Shown here piece after piece: positions 1 through 10,081 of a stretch of 32,132 nucleotides of DNA (the stretch's first letter is position 1; every line of letters starts with the position of its first letter). The notes under the pieces were generated by a model, which did not search any database, was not told where the DNA came from, and saw only the letters and a program-made list of their open reading frames with translations. This DNA comes from Zygnema cylindricum. Its lineage: Eukaryota > Streptophyta > Zygnematophyceae > Zygnematales > Zygnemataceae. The DNA is taken from positions 61,782-93,913 of the forward strand of contig JBBHKE010001216.1 in NCBI GenBank assembly GCA_037447655.1. Reading direction: 5' to 3'. Position numbers and translations under genes: made by a program.

Positions 1-69
1 TAAACCCTCCTTCTGGCTCTTTTTCTTTCTTTTCCTTTTTTTCTTCTCTCTCTGTTTGTCATTTTGCAG

Positions 70-1257
70 AGTCCCCTCTCTTCCACCAAAACTTCTTCCT
101 CCCAAATTCCCCTTAACTCCTCATCCCTGTACTCCTCTCTCTCCCCCAACCTATTTGAAGGAGTGGGAGTAAGAGGAGGAGATAGAGATTTCCCGACTGT
201 ATCTCCCTCTCCCTCCCAACCAAATTTCGAAACCCCTCCTCCAACCCTAACTCCTACCCAAACTTCCTACCAACTTCCTTCACATTTTCAAGTTCTCCCT
301 CTCCCTCCCTCTCTCCCTCCACCCAAATCCCAAAAGAAAAAAGTGAAAAAAGGTGGTCTCTCCATGTTTCTCAGCGGGGCTCTCGAGGATTCGAGAGACT
401 CCTCTCGCGAAACTCTCCCTCTCTCTACTCCCTCCATGTCTCCTCCCCTCGAAACTTCCGCGAAAAAGGGAGGAGAATGTCCAGCCTGGGGAGGTGCTAT
501 CTCCCAAATTTCTGCTAAAGCCAAAATTTTTTCCCTTCGAGATATTCAATCTCAACAAAACGCTGAATCTTCGAAAAAATCTCTCGCGAGTATTATTAAA
601 ACTCCTCCTCCCCCCCCTCCGGCCAATCGGAACGCGACACCTGGCAGTTTTTCGCAAATTTCCGGGCCCCAAAATGTGGGGGGAGGAGGAGGAGGAGGAG
701 GAGGGTCGGTTGTGATTTCCGGAAGGAATCCGAGGAAAACTCCCGGTGCATCTACGATCGGTCTTTCGTCTTCAAGTGGAGGTGGTATTTTGTCTTCTAG
801 TGGAGGTAGTGCGAGAGTTAATTCTTCTTCTAGTGCAGCTCAAAATTCATTGATTTTGGCTTCTAGTGGAGGCAGTGGGAGAGGTAATTATTCGTCTTCT
901 AGTGGGCCTCAAAATTCGACAGGTGGGAATAATTTTTCGGGGAATCAATCGAGATCCGGAGGAAATCAAGATTCTTTTTTGATTTCGAAAGGTACAAATT
1001 CTTCGACAAGAAATAATATGGAAGATACGACTGGAGGAGGAGGAGGAGGAGGAGGAGAGGGAGAAGGAGGAGGTACGATGCGAGTTTCATTGATAGATTT
1101 TGTGAAAACTTCGAGCCCAATTGCGGTTTCGGGGAGTAAAGGGAGAGGAGGAGGAGGAGGAGGAGGAGGAGGAGGTGGAGGTAATAATTCTCCTGTTTGG
1201 TCAAAATCTTCCGGAGGCCGGACGACTCCGTCTCTTAGAGATATTCAACAACAACAG
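70..1257 (+). CDS. Large exon encoding the tail of a plant IBtk-like ankyrin/RCC1 protein (partial)
   Basis: A 396-codon exon, phase 0 at both ends, lies between a pyrimidine-rich acceptor (TTTTGCAG, AG at 68-69) and a donor at 1258 (CAG then GTATT). Seen: a KKGGLSMFLSGALED segment near residue 95, a PAWGGA segment near residue 140, and two SLRDIQ motifs followed by Gln runs (about residues 155 and 388). Between them are a VSLIDFV motif, Ser/Gly-rich filler and three poly-Gly tracts encoded by GGA/GGG repeats. From memory of the family, GGLSMFLSGAL, PxWGGA and repeated SLRDIQ/SLREIQ motifs mark the C-terminal tail of plant ankyrin-RCC1-BTB proteins annotated 'inhibitor of Bruton tyrosine kinase-like'. 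The N-terminal ankyrin, RCC1 and BTB parts would lie upstream of the window. The poly-Gly tracts (about 676-707, 1032-1075, 1141-1184) look like microsatellite expansions inside coding sequence. Family assignment is by motif recall only; the exon itself is well supported. Confidence 0.72.
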
Positions 1258-1383
1258 GTATTATTTCTTTCTCATAGTAAAGATCCCATTTTTTGTTGTA
1301 TTTTGAATGTTTCAATTTTGTTTTTTGTTCAGACATATTTTTTTTATATATTTATATACACACATATATATTTCTGTATATAT
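1258..1383 (+). other. 5' end of the intron after the IBtk-like exon
   Basis: The donor CAG|GTATT is followed by T-rich sequence and ATATAC runs, as in a plant intron. The intron is then interrupted by the hAT-like element at 1384. No acceptor and final exon for this gene could be identified downstream, so the 3' end of the intron is unknown. Confidence 0.55.
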
Positions 1384-2167
1384 TAGTGTTGTGTATCGGT
1401 AAGGATTTACCGATAACCGATATGGACCTTTTTTTGGGTTCCCGATAATCGATATATTGGTACGATATATCGACATCGGTCTTATCGCCGATAAGTAGCC
1501 GATAAAATCGGGTACTTATCGGCAATAATGCCGATAACGATAACTATCGGCGATAACTGTACGGACCGTACAGATAAATGTACAGCCTGTACACACAACT
1601 GTACGTCGTATTCCTCGGACGCGCAGCGGACCCCCTTACTCTCGATTCCGGTAAAAAATCATGATTTTTCCATCATTATTCCTAATTTAAGGGGGTTTTC
1701 AAAATTCCTGCTTCCAGAATATTCAAAATATGGCGTCTAGAAATGGCGGCAATTTGACAGGTGCGTTCGTTTGCTTCTTTCAGTCGGTTCGTCTTTTTTT
1801 GGAAAAAGTTTGATTCATAAATTTTACTATATATTTTATTTTTTTCGTTTCGATAGAATAGTTTTATAACAATAAAGTATTAACTTATATTGTCTACGTT
1901 TATGTGCAGCGTTGTCTGTAAAAAATTTCAGTTAAATGGATACGCGGAACAGATTCTTATACGTGGCATTCCACGCTATATAATGAAAATTGTATAATAC
2001 AGTATGTTATATATTATTATTGTATGCATACTATATTTTTAAAAATTTATCGCCAATTAGAATTTGTTGGTCCCAGACTGATATATCGGGACCTCTAACC
2101 GTTCGATAACCGATAACTATCGGTATCAGTGTTATCGCGATAAGTTTTTTACCGATACACAACACTA
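1384..2167. mobile_element. hAT-like non-autonomous transposon, 784 bp, CGATA-rich
   Basis: Perfect 19-bp terminal inverted repeats are visible: TAGTGTTGTGTATCGGTAA at 1384-1402 and its reverse complement ending at 2167. The first and last 180 bp are packed with CGATA/TATCG motifs in both orientations, like the subterminal transposase-binding arrays of hAT or CACTA elements. The A/T-rich centre (about 1750-2050) has no transposase ORF. TIRs starting YAGNG suggest hAT. No convincing 8-bp target duplication is seen (GTATATAT on the left, CCAAATAC on the right), so either the flanks have decayed or the superfamily is different. Confidence 0.68.
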
Positions 2168-3016
2168 CCAAATACCGTAGTTGGTTCGATTCGCATGTCA
2201 CGGCCCCTCCACGATGATAAAAAATAATACCGGCTCGATACCACGTGGCCAACCATATCAAAAATTTGTACTACAGTACCCACCCCGTTGGATGTTTGTC
2301 AATTCCTGTACCCGCATTGTTAGAGATGGTATATGTGGGCTGTCGATGTATTTGACGAGGCTGGGTGGACACCCCTCGAACCCCAGCAAACCCTAAACAA
2401 CCCTAAAGTTATCCAAAAAAGTGTACATTTCCGTACGTGATTCTTAGGGGGTGTTTACCAAGCAGTTTGAGGTGTACGACATAACAATTGTATTAAAAAT
2501 CAATAATGTGTTAAAAAGCAATTATAATCAAGGGAATAAAAGAATAAAAAAAAATCTTTTTTTTTCTTTTCAAAGATGCTATATTTGAGATGAATTGAAT
2601 GGTTACTTGAAAAAAAAACGTAAGATAATTGGTTATCAAGGATTGAAACGCTTAAACGAGGTTTGGTGTTTAGACATAAACCCAATACTGCCGCAAAAGG
2701 ACACAAACTGGCCGTTGCATGTTTCTGTTAATTATAATAGACGTTAAAAAAACTTTGACAAAGTTCGCTATTTGAATTTCCGTCGGCAGTTAGAGGTTTC
2801 AATTTTGGCCTTTATCGGTCCCGAACAGTGAACAGCTGTTCCGAACAGCTATCCCGAATGCCGTCCATATTGTGCAGGCGCGACAAAGGCGATGACGGCA
2901 CGATCGACGCTGGCAGATTATTATACGATCTCAAAGAAGATACGTTGAGTCTGGAGGTTGGTGTCCGCATGTGTTTGCAGTATTTCCAGCGAGGACAGTG
3001 TAAGCAGTACAGTACA
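2168..3016. other. Non-coding stretch, no recognised gene
   Basis: Unique-looking AT-rich sequence. Short ORFs on both strands have no recognisable domain and no convincing splice sites. Part of 2815-3016 contains short inverted motifs (GAACAGCTGTTC at about 2830, GTACAGTACAGTAC at about 3008). The latter may belong to the degenerate MITE end that follows. Confidence 0.4.
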
Positions 3017-3555
3017 GTACACTGCGAATCGTTATTAGCGTTATGAACTCTACATCGGCGCCCCAAAATTTTGATTCCAAAACCCAAAATAGAATTGATA
3101 ATAATAAATTTTCCTTTATTGTTAATCACGGTTCTAGAGAATCAGCGTTCATAATTATAATTTATGATATTATTGAAAAGTGTGGTGTACGGACGTGTCA
3201 GTCCGTACAAAGCGGTACTTTAAAAGTAAAAAAGTTCCAAACATGGATTAAAATAATCGCGATCGCATGTATTACTACACTCAGAATAAGAGACATCAGA
3301 TATGAAAAAGATATGAAAAAATTAGAGTCAAAGGACGCGACAGTGTACGATTTGTCAAATTTTGTACTTTCACCTATTTTACCGTGAAGATCCTAATGGC
3401 AGATCTGTTGTACCAAAATTAGAATTAATGATCAATTAGTATTAAACATTTTTTTCAAAAAAAATGAAAATCGTAATTAGTGTTAATAACGCTAATTATT
3501 TTTTAACACTAATAATTTCTCAACAATAACAACGATTCACGGTGTACTGTACAGT
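3017..3555. mobile_element. Possible long, degenerate member of the TA-flanked MITE family
   Basis: The left end reads TACACTGCGAATCGTTATTAGCGTT (about 3018-3042), close to the family terminus TACACCGTGWATCGCTATTAGTGTT. A matching inverted right end, AACACTAATAATTT...ACGATTCACGGTGTA, occupies about 3505-3555. The roughly 460-bp interior does not resemble the ~200-bp copies and has no recognisable ORF. It may be a different subfamily, or two unrelated ends that happen to face each other. Confidence 0.35.
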
Positions 3556-3562
3556 ACACCGT
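3539..3562. repeat. 24-bp perfect palindrome at a head-to-head MITE junction
   Basis: ACGGTGTACTGT followed by ACAGTACACCGT is a perfect inverted repeat. Its outer parts are the CGGTGTA end of one MITE and the TACACCG start of the next, separated by the self-complementary CTGTACAG. It therefore looks like two element ends abutting rather than a protein-binding palindrome. Confidence 0.6.
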
Positions 3563-3730
3563 ACACGGTATCGGCCTATCGCTATTAGCGTTGATGTTTT
3601 CCACACCACTTGCATGAGCTTTCCTCCGTATACACGTGTCCTTTTTCCATTTGGATACCGCCAAAAGGAGAAAAAACCCTACCTTTCCGTGGAACCATCA
3701 ATCCGACAAGTTTGCACATAGAAAGATAAG
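3555..3730. mobile_element. TA-flanked MITE, copy 1 (right end lost)
   Basis: The left terminus TACACCG, then CTATCGCTATTAGCGTTGATGTTTTCC, CTCCGTATACACGTGTC and an ACCGCC...AACCATCAATCCGACAAG interior, matches copies at 26964, 27437 and 28047 in order and spacing. The right inverted terminus is not recognisable, so the end is approximate. Confidence 0.5.
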
Positions 3731-5031
3731 GGCCAACAAAACTACAAAACCGGCTACGGGTACAGCCTACTGCTGTTGCGTGTACAAGGTGAATGTACGA
3801 CCCTCACATGTCATCTAAACAGTAGAGACAAATTCTGTAAAAAGGAAATGATTATGATGACTACAGTAGATAAGTATAAATAAATGTACATGGAAGTACA
3901 ATATGTCAGTACATTCTTAATTTCTTATGATGTGTTCTCTTTAAGGTGCTACGGAGCAACTGAACCTATATACCATAAAGCTCTTCCTATTCATTCTTTA
4001 GCCATAGAGTTATGGCTTGTTTACTTGCCTCTTCAGTGTCAGTGTATAGATAGTGTGGATGAAATGGATGACAAAGATGACACGACGGTTAAATTTGTGC
4101 GAGTAGACGACGCTCTAGATGAAATTGGAAGACTTAACGACAAAGGAATTGAATTCAACAAATTTTCTTGATCGGAATTTGATGAACGGAAAGTTTCAGC
4201 ACTACATGTAGATCCAGATGGGTAGTCAAGATTATCCCAATCAGTGGGCATAAAAGTGACGGAAATGGGAACTAATGGACTAACGGATACGCCTTATACG
4301 AAATGCACCAAATGTCAAACCACACCACACACGTAGGCAACAATCTCAAAAAGTCTCTAGCAAGGCCACGATGGCCAAATCTAATCAAGTAACCACTTTT
4401 ATCTAAACCTCTACCTTGCAAACAAGTGGGCAAGGCCAAAAAGCCAGATCTATAGAAGCAGATAATTGATAAACAAGCACCTGGAGGAGCGGATCTAAAG
4501 CTTCACAAACGTAAATATTTTTATTAAAAGCCACCAACGGCCAGATTTTAAACAGAAAATTCCACACCAAACATATACCAGGAATCCCAAAGCCATTCAC
4601 GACCACATGGCAAGCATGGAAAGCGTTTAACAATGCAAATGCTCAATACAATTGGGTTCGACTGAACCCAATCCATTCACATACCCTCTAAACGATCAAC
4701 AAACTATCTTGACACGCGCCTTCACCCTCAATGTATCGTAATACTTACAAACCACTCTTAGCAACCTGGTGATTGCCAAGGGTGAACCAAGGTTGTTCGC
4801 TACAACCACAGTTTTGCAGAGCACCCAAAAACGGATTTGCTCCACTAACTCCACTCCTTAGTGAGGTATGTCACAATGTGAGCGATCGGTGCTAAAAAAA
4901 ATAAAGAGAGCGGATGAAACAAAAACCAAATACCTATGTTAGTGTAGTATATTCTTGGCGGAAAACTAGCCAAGGAGATGATAATGCCAACTAACAAGCA
5001 ACCGGTGATCAAAACTACAAAGCTAATTATA

Positions 5032-5033
<2 letters not shown>
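3731..5033. other. Non-coding stretch with one unassigned open frame
   Basis: No recognised gene. A 95-codon open frame on the plus strand at 3884-4171 ends in an acidic segment (DEMDDKDDTTVKF). A TTTAAG/GTGCTACGG junction near 3950 could be a splice acceptor, but I know no family for it and see no partner exon. The rest is low-complexity AT-rich sequence. Confidence 0.35.

Positions 5034-5103
<70 letters not shown>
5034..5103. repeat. (AT)35 microsatellite
   Basis: An uninterrupted run of 35 AT dinucleotides, hypermutable and probably polymorphic. Confidence 0.97.
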
Positions 5104-5106
<3 letters not shown>

Positions 5107-5190
5107 CAACCATACAAGTACAACTTGGCAGAAAAATCCAAAATGGAAGGATCTATCATCAAATCGCAGAAACACAAAGAAATATTGTCA

Positions 5191-5326
5191 AATTTAAATC
5201 GAAGAAAATAGAGAAAAACTGAAAATTTTGAATTGCAAAAAATAGGGAAAGAAGACAATTTCAAATTGCAGAAAATAGGAAAAACCTGACAATTTTAGGT
5301 TGTGGAAAATTAAGAAAAAAAGAGAC
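5191..5326. repeat. Minisatellite, about 33-36 bp x 4
   Basis: Four imperfect tandem copies each start AATTT and contain an AATTGCAGAAAATAG-like core followed by an A-rich GAAAAACTGAC-like end. Copies begin near 5191, 5224, 5257 and 5291. AT-rich and non-coding. Confidence 0.65.
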
Positions 5327-5937
5327 AATTTCAAGAGCACAAGAATATTAAGCCAACGGACAGCCACTAGGCTCTTTTGTCAATCTATATTCCTTACGGG
5401 AGTTCGATTATTAAAGATCTAACCTAAATGTCAACACACATAAGTTGGAAATCAACAAACAACAAGCGAATCTGAGAAAATCAGATTCGGCCAGACCATG
5501 CAATAACCAAAGAAAGGTAACCCTAATTCTGCGATCCCCAAGCGAACCACACTGGCAAACCCAAAACTGTCCAATCACAATATAAGGTTCAGCAACAGCC
5601 TGAGGGAGAAGGTTGTGCAGCAATCCACTTGATAGGGCGAGAGAATAAGTGAAGGGAGACTGGTTAGGCCTCGGCGTGAGCCGTGTAGATTAAATTGCAA
5701 GGCAGATTTACAAAGAAAGAAAGTAAGAGCTAGGCAGTAGAACGCTTAATAGCAAGAAAAATAGCCACTGAAACTATCCTGACAATTTCACAAGAAAAAA
5801 ATAAAAGCAAAGGTCAAATCTTCCAAAAGAATTCTTGTGCCCTTAAAATTGTGAGCACAGAATTCACCTAAAATTTACTAAGTAAAAAGTCTACAGCTGA
5901 GCGTCTAATGTACAAGAAATCTATGTGGTTAACTGTG
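5327..5937. other. Non-coding stretch, nothing recognised
   Basis: Only short ORFs on the minus strand and A-rich sequence. No splice-supported exon, repeat terminus or RNA gene is seen. Confidence 0.4.
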
Positions 5938-5993
5938 CCTAGTTTGGATTCTGGCCAATGGGCGACCTAGTTTGGATTCTGGCCAATGGGCGA
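5938..5993. repeat. Perfect 28-bp tandem duplication
   Basis: The unit CCTAGTTTGGATTCTGGCC followed by AATGGGCGA occurs twice back to back (5938-5965, 5966-5993) with no mismatch, indicating a recent slippage duplication. It contains CCAAT-type sequence (GCCAATGG), but no promoter context was found. Confidence 0.92.
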
Positions 5994-6752
5994 CCAGAAT
6001 CACGTGCCGTTACAGAATGTACAGCCTACGGATAAAAACCCTTCCTACACTACATGTGAATGCGTGAGACCTCCAATGGTCCACGACTTAAAATGGACCA
6101 ATCGGCGTCGTCGCATGCAGTCCGAATCCAGATCGTCCGTTAGTCTGCATCCTTTGTGGTCGTAGATTTGCGTTCGTCCTAACATACTTGCAAGTTGACG
6201 TTTCGGTTCGCAGATAGGCGGAAGGCAACTCAAATTGGTTCACGGAAATTCCGGCGCCTAACGAATAGACGTACGGAATTCAATATGTTCGCGGGTTCCA
6301 CGGCGACTCACGACTTCGCTTACAGAATCCAATCTGTCCAAGGGTTTCACGGCGTATGTCGAGTTCACGTACGAACAATATGTACAAACCTGCCACCACA
6401 GAATCGTACTAAAACTCAAGTTAGTGTGGCGTTGGTCTTAAAGGACCGTTTTCATGCGAGTAAATTCAATTGAATGCGATTAAATGCGATTAAATGCAGC
6501 CGACATGATACGGCATGACAATGGAAGTACCGATGTTCTACAAACATTCAGTGCACATTCAATTCTTGGAAACAAACCTGTTAATCAAAGTGAAATTGCC
6601 GATTTAGTTTTTTTGTTTTTAGAGTTTTTCAGCTTTTTCAGTTTTTCAGTTTTTTCAGTCTTTGTATGCATGTCTGCATGTGAAATTTTTGGCAACTTTT
6701 AGTAGAAACGCAAACTTTTGATATTCAATCAGGTCTTAGAAGAACATTGCAA
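5994..6752. other. Non-coding stretch, nothing recognised
   Basis: An open frame at 6195-6473 has no identifiable domain. A TTTTTCAG-rich pyrimidine tract lies at about 6608-6660. No gene is supported. Confidence 0.35.
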
Positions 6753-6775
6753 ATATATATATATGTATATATATG

Positions 6776-6816
<41 letters not shown>

Positions 6817-6819
6817 GTA
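6753..6819. repeat. (AT)n/(ATATATGT)n microsatellite
   Basis: AT dinucleotide runs interrupted by regular ATGT units. Open frames through it encode only Ile/Tyr/Thr repeats and are not genes. Confidence 0.93.
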
Positions 6820-6910
6820 AGGGTGAGGTTCCATCATAACATAATGCATTATGTGAAGTTGTCGTATGTCTGTCATATGTTTTTGTGTCATTAAAAAACG
6901 TTTTTGTCAC

Positions 6911-7114
6911 TACACCGTGTATCGCTATTAGTGTTATAAAATATCTTTTCTCCGTACACACATGTCGGATTGTGAATCTGACGGTTGTGATTAAAAATTA
7001 GGGTTCGCACCTTCCGATTTGCTTTCTGAAATTAAAAATCGGACAAGTGTGTACGGATAAAAGATGCTTTAAGTGGCGAAAAAAATGTCAACACTAATAA
7101 CGATACACGCTGTA
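6911..7114. mobile_element. TA-flanked MITE, copy 2 (complete)
   Basis: A 204-bp element with long terminal inverted repeats: TACACCGTGTATCGCTATTA at 6911 and the inverse ending CGATACACGCTGTA at 7114. The CTCCGTACACACATGTCGGATT arm and its inverse CGGACAAGTGTGTACGGA extend the stem to about 75 bp per side. The interior (CTGACGGTTGTGATT) matches other copies in reverse orientation. Both ends carry TA, consistent with a TA target duplication of Tc1/mariner type. No coding capacity. Confidence 0.8.
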
Positions 7115-7117
7115 GTG

Positions 7118-7373
7118 TATTGTTTGTTCTAATGTTGAATTTTTTGTTAACTTTTCTGTGGCGCCCATGTCTACGAAAAACCTATAAAATAATCGTCTGC
7201 GTCAACGTTCTTGCCATTCCCCAACTATATATGTAGAATCATAGTTCAAATGCGAAAACAATTGGACACACTATACGTGGTTTCCCTGTAAAGTAAACGT
7301 ACTACATGGTTAGAGAGTAATAAGTATAACACAACGTGAATCACTACTGGGGTTAGTAACACTAATTTGTTGT
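7118..7373. other. Non-coding stretch, nothing recognised
   Basis: AT-rich sequence between the MITE and a minisatellite, with no gene signal. Confidence 0.35.
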
Positions 7374-7480
7374 CCTAAATTACAACCCTGAAACCTACAG
7401 TAGAATTAACAGTGCCTAAATCACAACCCTAAAACCCACAGTAGAATTAACAGTGCCTAAATTACAACCTTAGAACTGGT
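7374..7480. repeat. Minisatellite, 41 bp x 2.6
   Basis: The units start CCTAAATYACAACCCTRAAAC and end AGAATTAACAGTG. Copies begin at 7374, 7415 and 7456; the third is partial. Confidence 0.82.
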
Positions 7481-7566
7481 AGTGTGATATTTTCCCTTCA
7501 CCTTAACAGAATTGATTTAGTCGCGTCGACTCTTGGTCGGGGAGCTATTTGCATGTGTTGTTGGGT

Positions 7567-7885
7567 GGTCGTATATCGGATGTTTTATATTCGCGATGTA
7601 TTAGGTAACCGATAGTTAGTTGAACTTGGGAAAGGTGGAATACTCTTTGTGATATGTCGGTTCGAGAGGTAGAAGTGTTCTGTCTTGGGGAAAATGGGTG
7701 AAAAAAATTGACAATCGTTCATGCCCGAATTGAAATTTAGAATGCAAATAAATCGAAATAATGGGTTATCCAGAATTATAACCGATATTGCTGGTAATCC
7801 AGAATCATCGGTGATGTATCGTGATGATTTCATAACCGATGTATCAAGCATGTATAGCGATTATCGGTAGGTCAAAAAAGCTACA
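7567..7885. mobile_element. Possible relic of a CGATA-motif element
   Basis: Scattered ATCGG/CCGAT motifs (GTATATCGG, AACCGATAG, ATATGTCGG, AACCGATAT, AACCGATGTATC, GATTATCGG) resemble the subterminal motif composition of the element at 1384-2167. No terminal inverted repeat is intact, so this is a weak compositional call. Confidence 0.25.
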
Positions 7886-8206
7886 TATCGGATATTGGAA
7901 AGAGGCTATCAAAGTATCAATAACTCAATACACAACACTTTATGCCAGGCCGTACGTTAACTACATTCCTCGTTACTTCGTACAAAAGTACACAAATAGT
8001 GTCAGAAAACGACGCACTCATGTGTGACCAATAAAAATAAAGGCTATGGGACTTCACGCGTTACACTTTGACATGTTGCACATGTTTAAACGTCGACAAT
8101 ATGAACACATACTTTTTATGAAGACAGGCAACTCTCGTAAAGCAACAGTTTAATAACGTTTTTTTTGTCAACACTGGGCACAAAAAATAGAACTAGTGTT
8201 ATAGAA
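7886..8206. other. Non-coding stretch, nothing recognised
   Basis: No domain-bearing ORF or repeat terminus seen. Confidence 0.35.
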
Positions 8207-8452
8207 CTCCCACATCCCGTAGCCAGGTACCTCCGGATCTCCTCTATTTTGTCTTTTCCTCTTACACTACGCGACAGCTCCTACATCCCGTAGCCATGTA
8301 CCTCCGGATCTCCTCTAGTTCGTTTTTTCCTCTTGCACTACGCGACAACACCTACATCCCGTAGCCATGTACCTCCGGATCTCTTCTATTTCGTTTATTC
8401 CTCCGCACTACGTGATAGCTCCTACATCCCGTAGCCATGTACCTACGGATCT
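8207..8452. repeat. Tandem repeat, 70-71 bp x 3.5
   Basis: Copies begin at 8207, 8278, 8349 and 8419 (the last partial). Each contains CTACATCCCGTAGCCATGTA, then CCTCCGGATCTCCTCTA, a T-rich part and CACTACGCGACA. Identity is high. CATCCCGTAG within the unit recurs at exactly 70-71-bp spacing. Confidence 0.9.
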
Positions 8453-9240
8453 GGCCCTCGGCTGCTGCCAACCCACATTGGCAAAACCACAGGTGTGACC
8501 CCCCTAGGTCATCACTAGCTCCCCCGCCCTCACCATGAAACACTTGATTCCCCATCCCCCATATGAGTTCAAAATCCCCTGGCTTGGCCACACACCGCAT
8601 ATACAATCACTGAGAAAAACAATGAAGAAATAAATAAATAAAAAAAACCATACGTTCTTTCCTCTCACCTCCCTACCCCACCTCCTCCACATTAATTATT
8701 AGATTTATAAAATTTTCTGGTGCAGATCTTAATGGAAATAGAAAGAAAGCACAGCAATCGCCTCCTGTCTCTGTCTCCCCATCTTGGGTCATGGTAGACC
8801 GTGATTTGGGTTGGGGTTTGGAGTGGATTCGAGGAAGGAGGGATCGCCAATCCTCTCGATTTCCGTTAAATTACCGATTGTAATCATTTCGTTATAGGAG
8901 ATTCATTAATGATTGCGCATAATTGGGATACATGCACATAAGCAATAAATTCATAGTCACGGCTGGACCGGATTCGAACATTGATTACAGCGGGTTTTGA
9001 AGGATTTGGGACGGGCGAAATACATAAAAGATTATAAATGGGCTTTGGTTTTTGGGGAATGCGTATTTTGTACGTGAAGATATGTGGGCGAGTCACGAGC
9101 ACCGAAGAATTACGGAATCACCGAGGGGTGCCGTCAAATTGCGGTTTGATAACCTGGATATACGTGATGCTGCTGAAAGAAATTAGCCAAAATTAGCCGG
9201 AAGCCCTAAATTTACAGTCCTGCTAACCCCAAAGCAAATT
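8453..9240. other. Non-coding stretch with one weak exon-like segment
   Basis: A TTTTCTGGTGCAG acceptor-like sequence at about 8712-8725 is followed by an open stretch to a TAA at 8880 in one frame, with no recognised domain. The phase needed to follow the 1257 donor gives an early stop, so I do not join it to the IBtk-like gene. Otherwise nothing is recognised. Confidence 0.3.
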
Positions 9241-9572
9241 ATGGGCCCCCCTCCAGCCCCATCAGCAACGGACAGGGGCCATCTGCTGGGAAAATTATGG
9301 TGGGCTTTGGTAACGGCGATATGGGGTATCGTGAGTGGACAAGTGAAACGTCCATCTCAAGGAAATCCACCAAGGTTTAGTGGAGTGAGGTTTTTTTGCA
9401 GCAGTATCTGCTCCAACATAGGAGGTAGACAGCGGGGACAACAGTGTGTCCAAAAGGGGAAAGGGAAGGAGTCACCTCTTACTCCTCTCGCCACGGTACC
9501 CGAAAGGGCGCCCGTGAACACCGAAGAAAACAATATTCAAATGTGGGAGTATAAAAACATGGCTGCCAGGCA
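9241..9572. other. Unassigned open stretch left of direct repeat X
   Basis: An ATG-initiated frame (9241 to the TGA at 9691-9693) runs into repeat X, but no known domain is visible. A TATAAAAA motif at 9550-9557 precedes the repeat. This could be part of an unclassified element that includes X. Confidence 0.3.
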
Positions 9573-9852
9573 CTATTGTCCTGAGGCGACCGGTACACCA
9601 GAAATAGAAAAAGAAGCACCAGCCGTTGCCATAATATTAATACACAAAGAGGAAACTTTCAAGATATCCAACAAAAGACCGACTTCGCAATGAAGCCCCA
9701 AGCAAACCAGACACACCTTAGGTGTGAAAATTTGCCACAATGTAAATTATACACGAAGGAAACCACATGCAGAATTTCACAATATTCTGCCAAAAGATCA
9801 CTTTGATTTTGTAATTCAAAAACAACCAAAAAATTGCTTCGCAGTTTACATC
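9573..9852. repeat. Direct repeat X, left copy (280 bp)
   Basis: Closely similar to 14771-15050 in the same orientation. Shared landmarks are CTATTGTCYTGAGGC, ACCGGTACACCAGAAA, GAAGCACCAGCCGTTGCCAT, GACTTCGCAATGAAGCCCCA, CACATGCAGAATTTCACAAT and TCGCAGTTTACATC. Both copies are 280 bp between the same limits. The left copy is separated from the copia 3' LTR by 229 bp of unrelated sequence. No primer-binding site or polypurine tract adjoins it, so it is not an obvious LTR. Confidence 0.85.
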
Positions 9853-10081
9853 GAAGGCATTCCTAACTCCAAATTATTCAGCGTTTTACATATACAATTG
9901 AACCTACAGCTGATCTATATCGTACCACAATTACCGTGGTCGATCGATAAACTAAAATTTATCAAACCAAAAATCCCACCGTCAACCGTACAAAAATATT
10001 TACACAAACCTAAAACTAACAGCCGTTAAAGTAAAATAGTACGCGGTCAAAGTTCGTCCGCTGAAATGACAGCACAGTCAA
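9853..10081. other. Sequence between repeat X and the copia 3' LTR
   Basis: AT-rich, no ORF with a domain. Its last 5 bp (GTCAA) would be the left target-site copy of the copia element; the right copy cannot be checked because the element's 5' end is missing. Confidence 0.35.

Noticed and set aside
899-1204. Minus-strand ORF with poly-Leu runs
   Set aside because: It is the complement of the GGA/GGG repeats in the IBtk-like exon. Leu runs come from repeat composition, not a gene.
8726-8880. Exon-like open stretch after TTTTCTGGTGCAG
   Set aside because: In the phase required to follow the 1257 donor it stops within about 24 codons. The open frame has no recognised domain and no partner donor.
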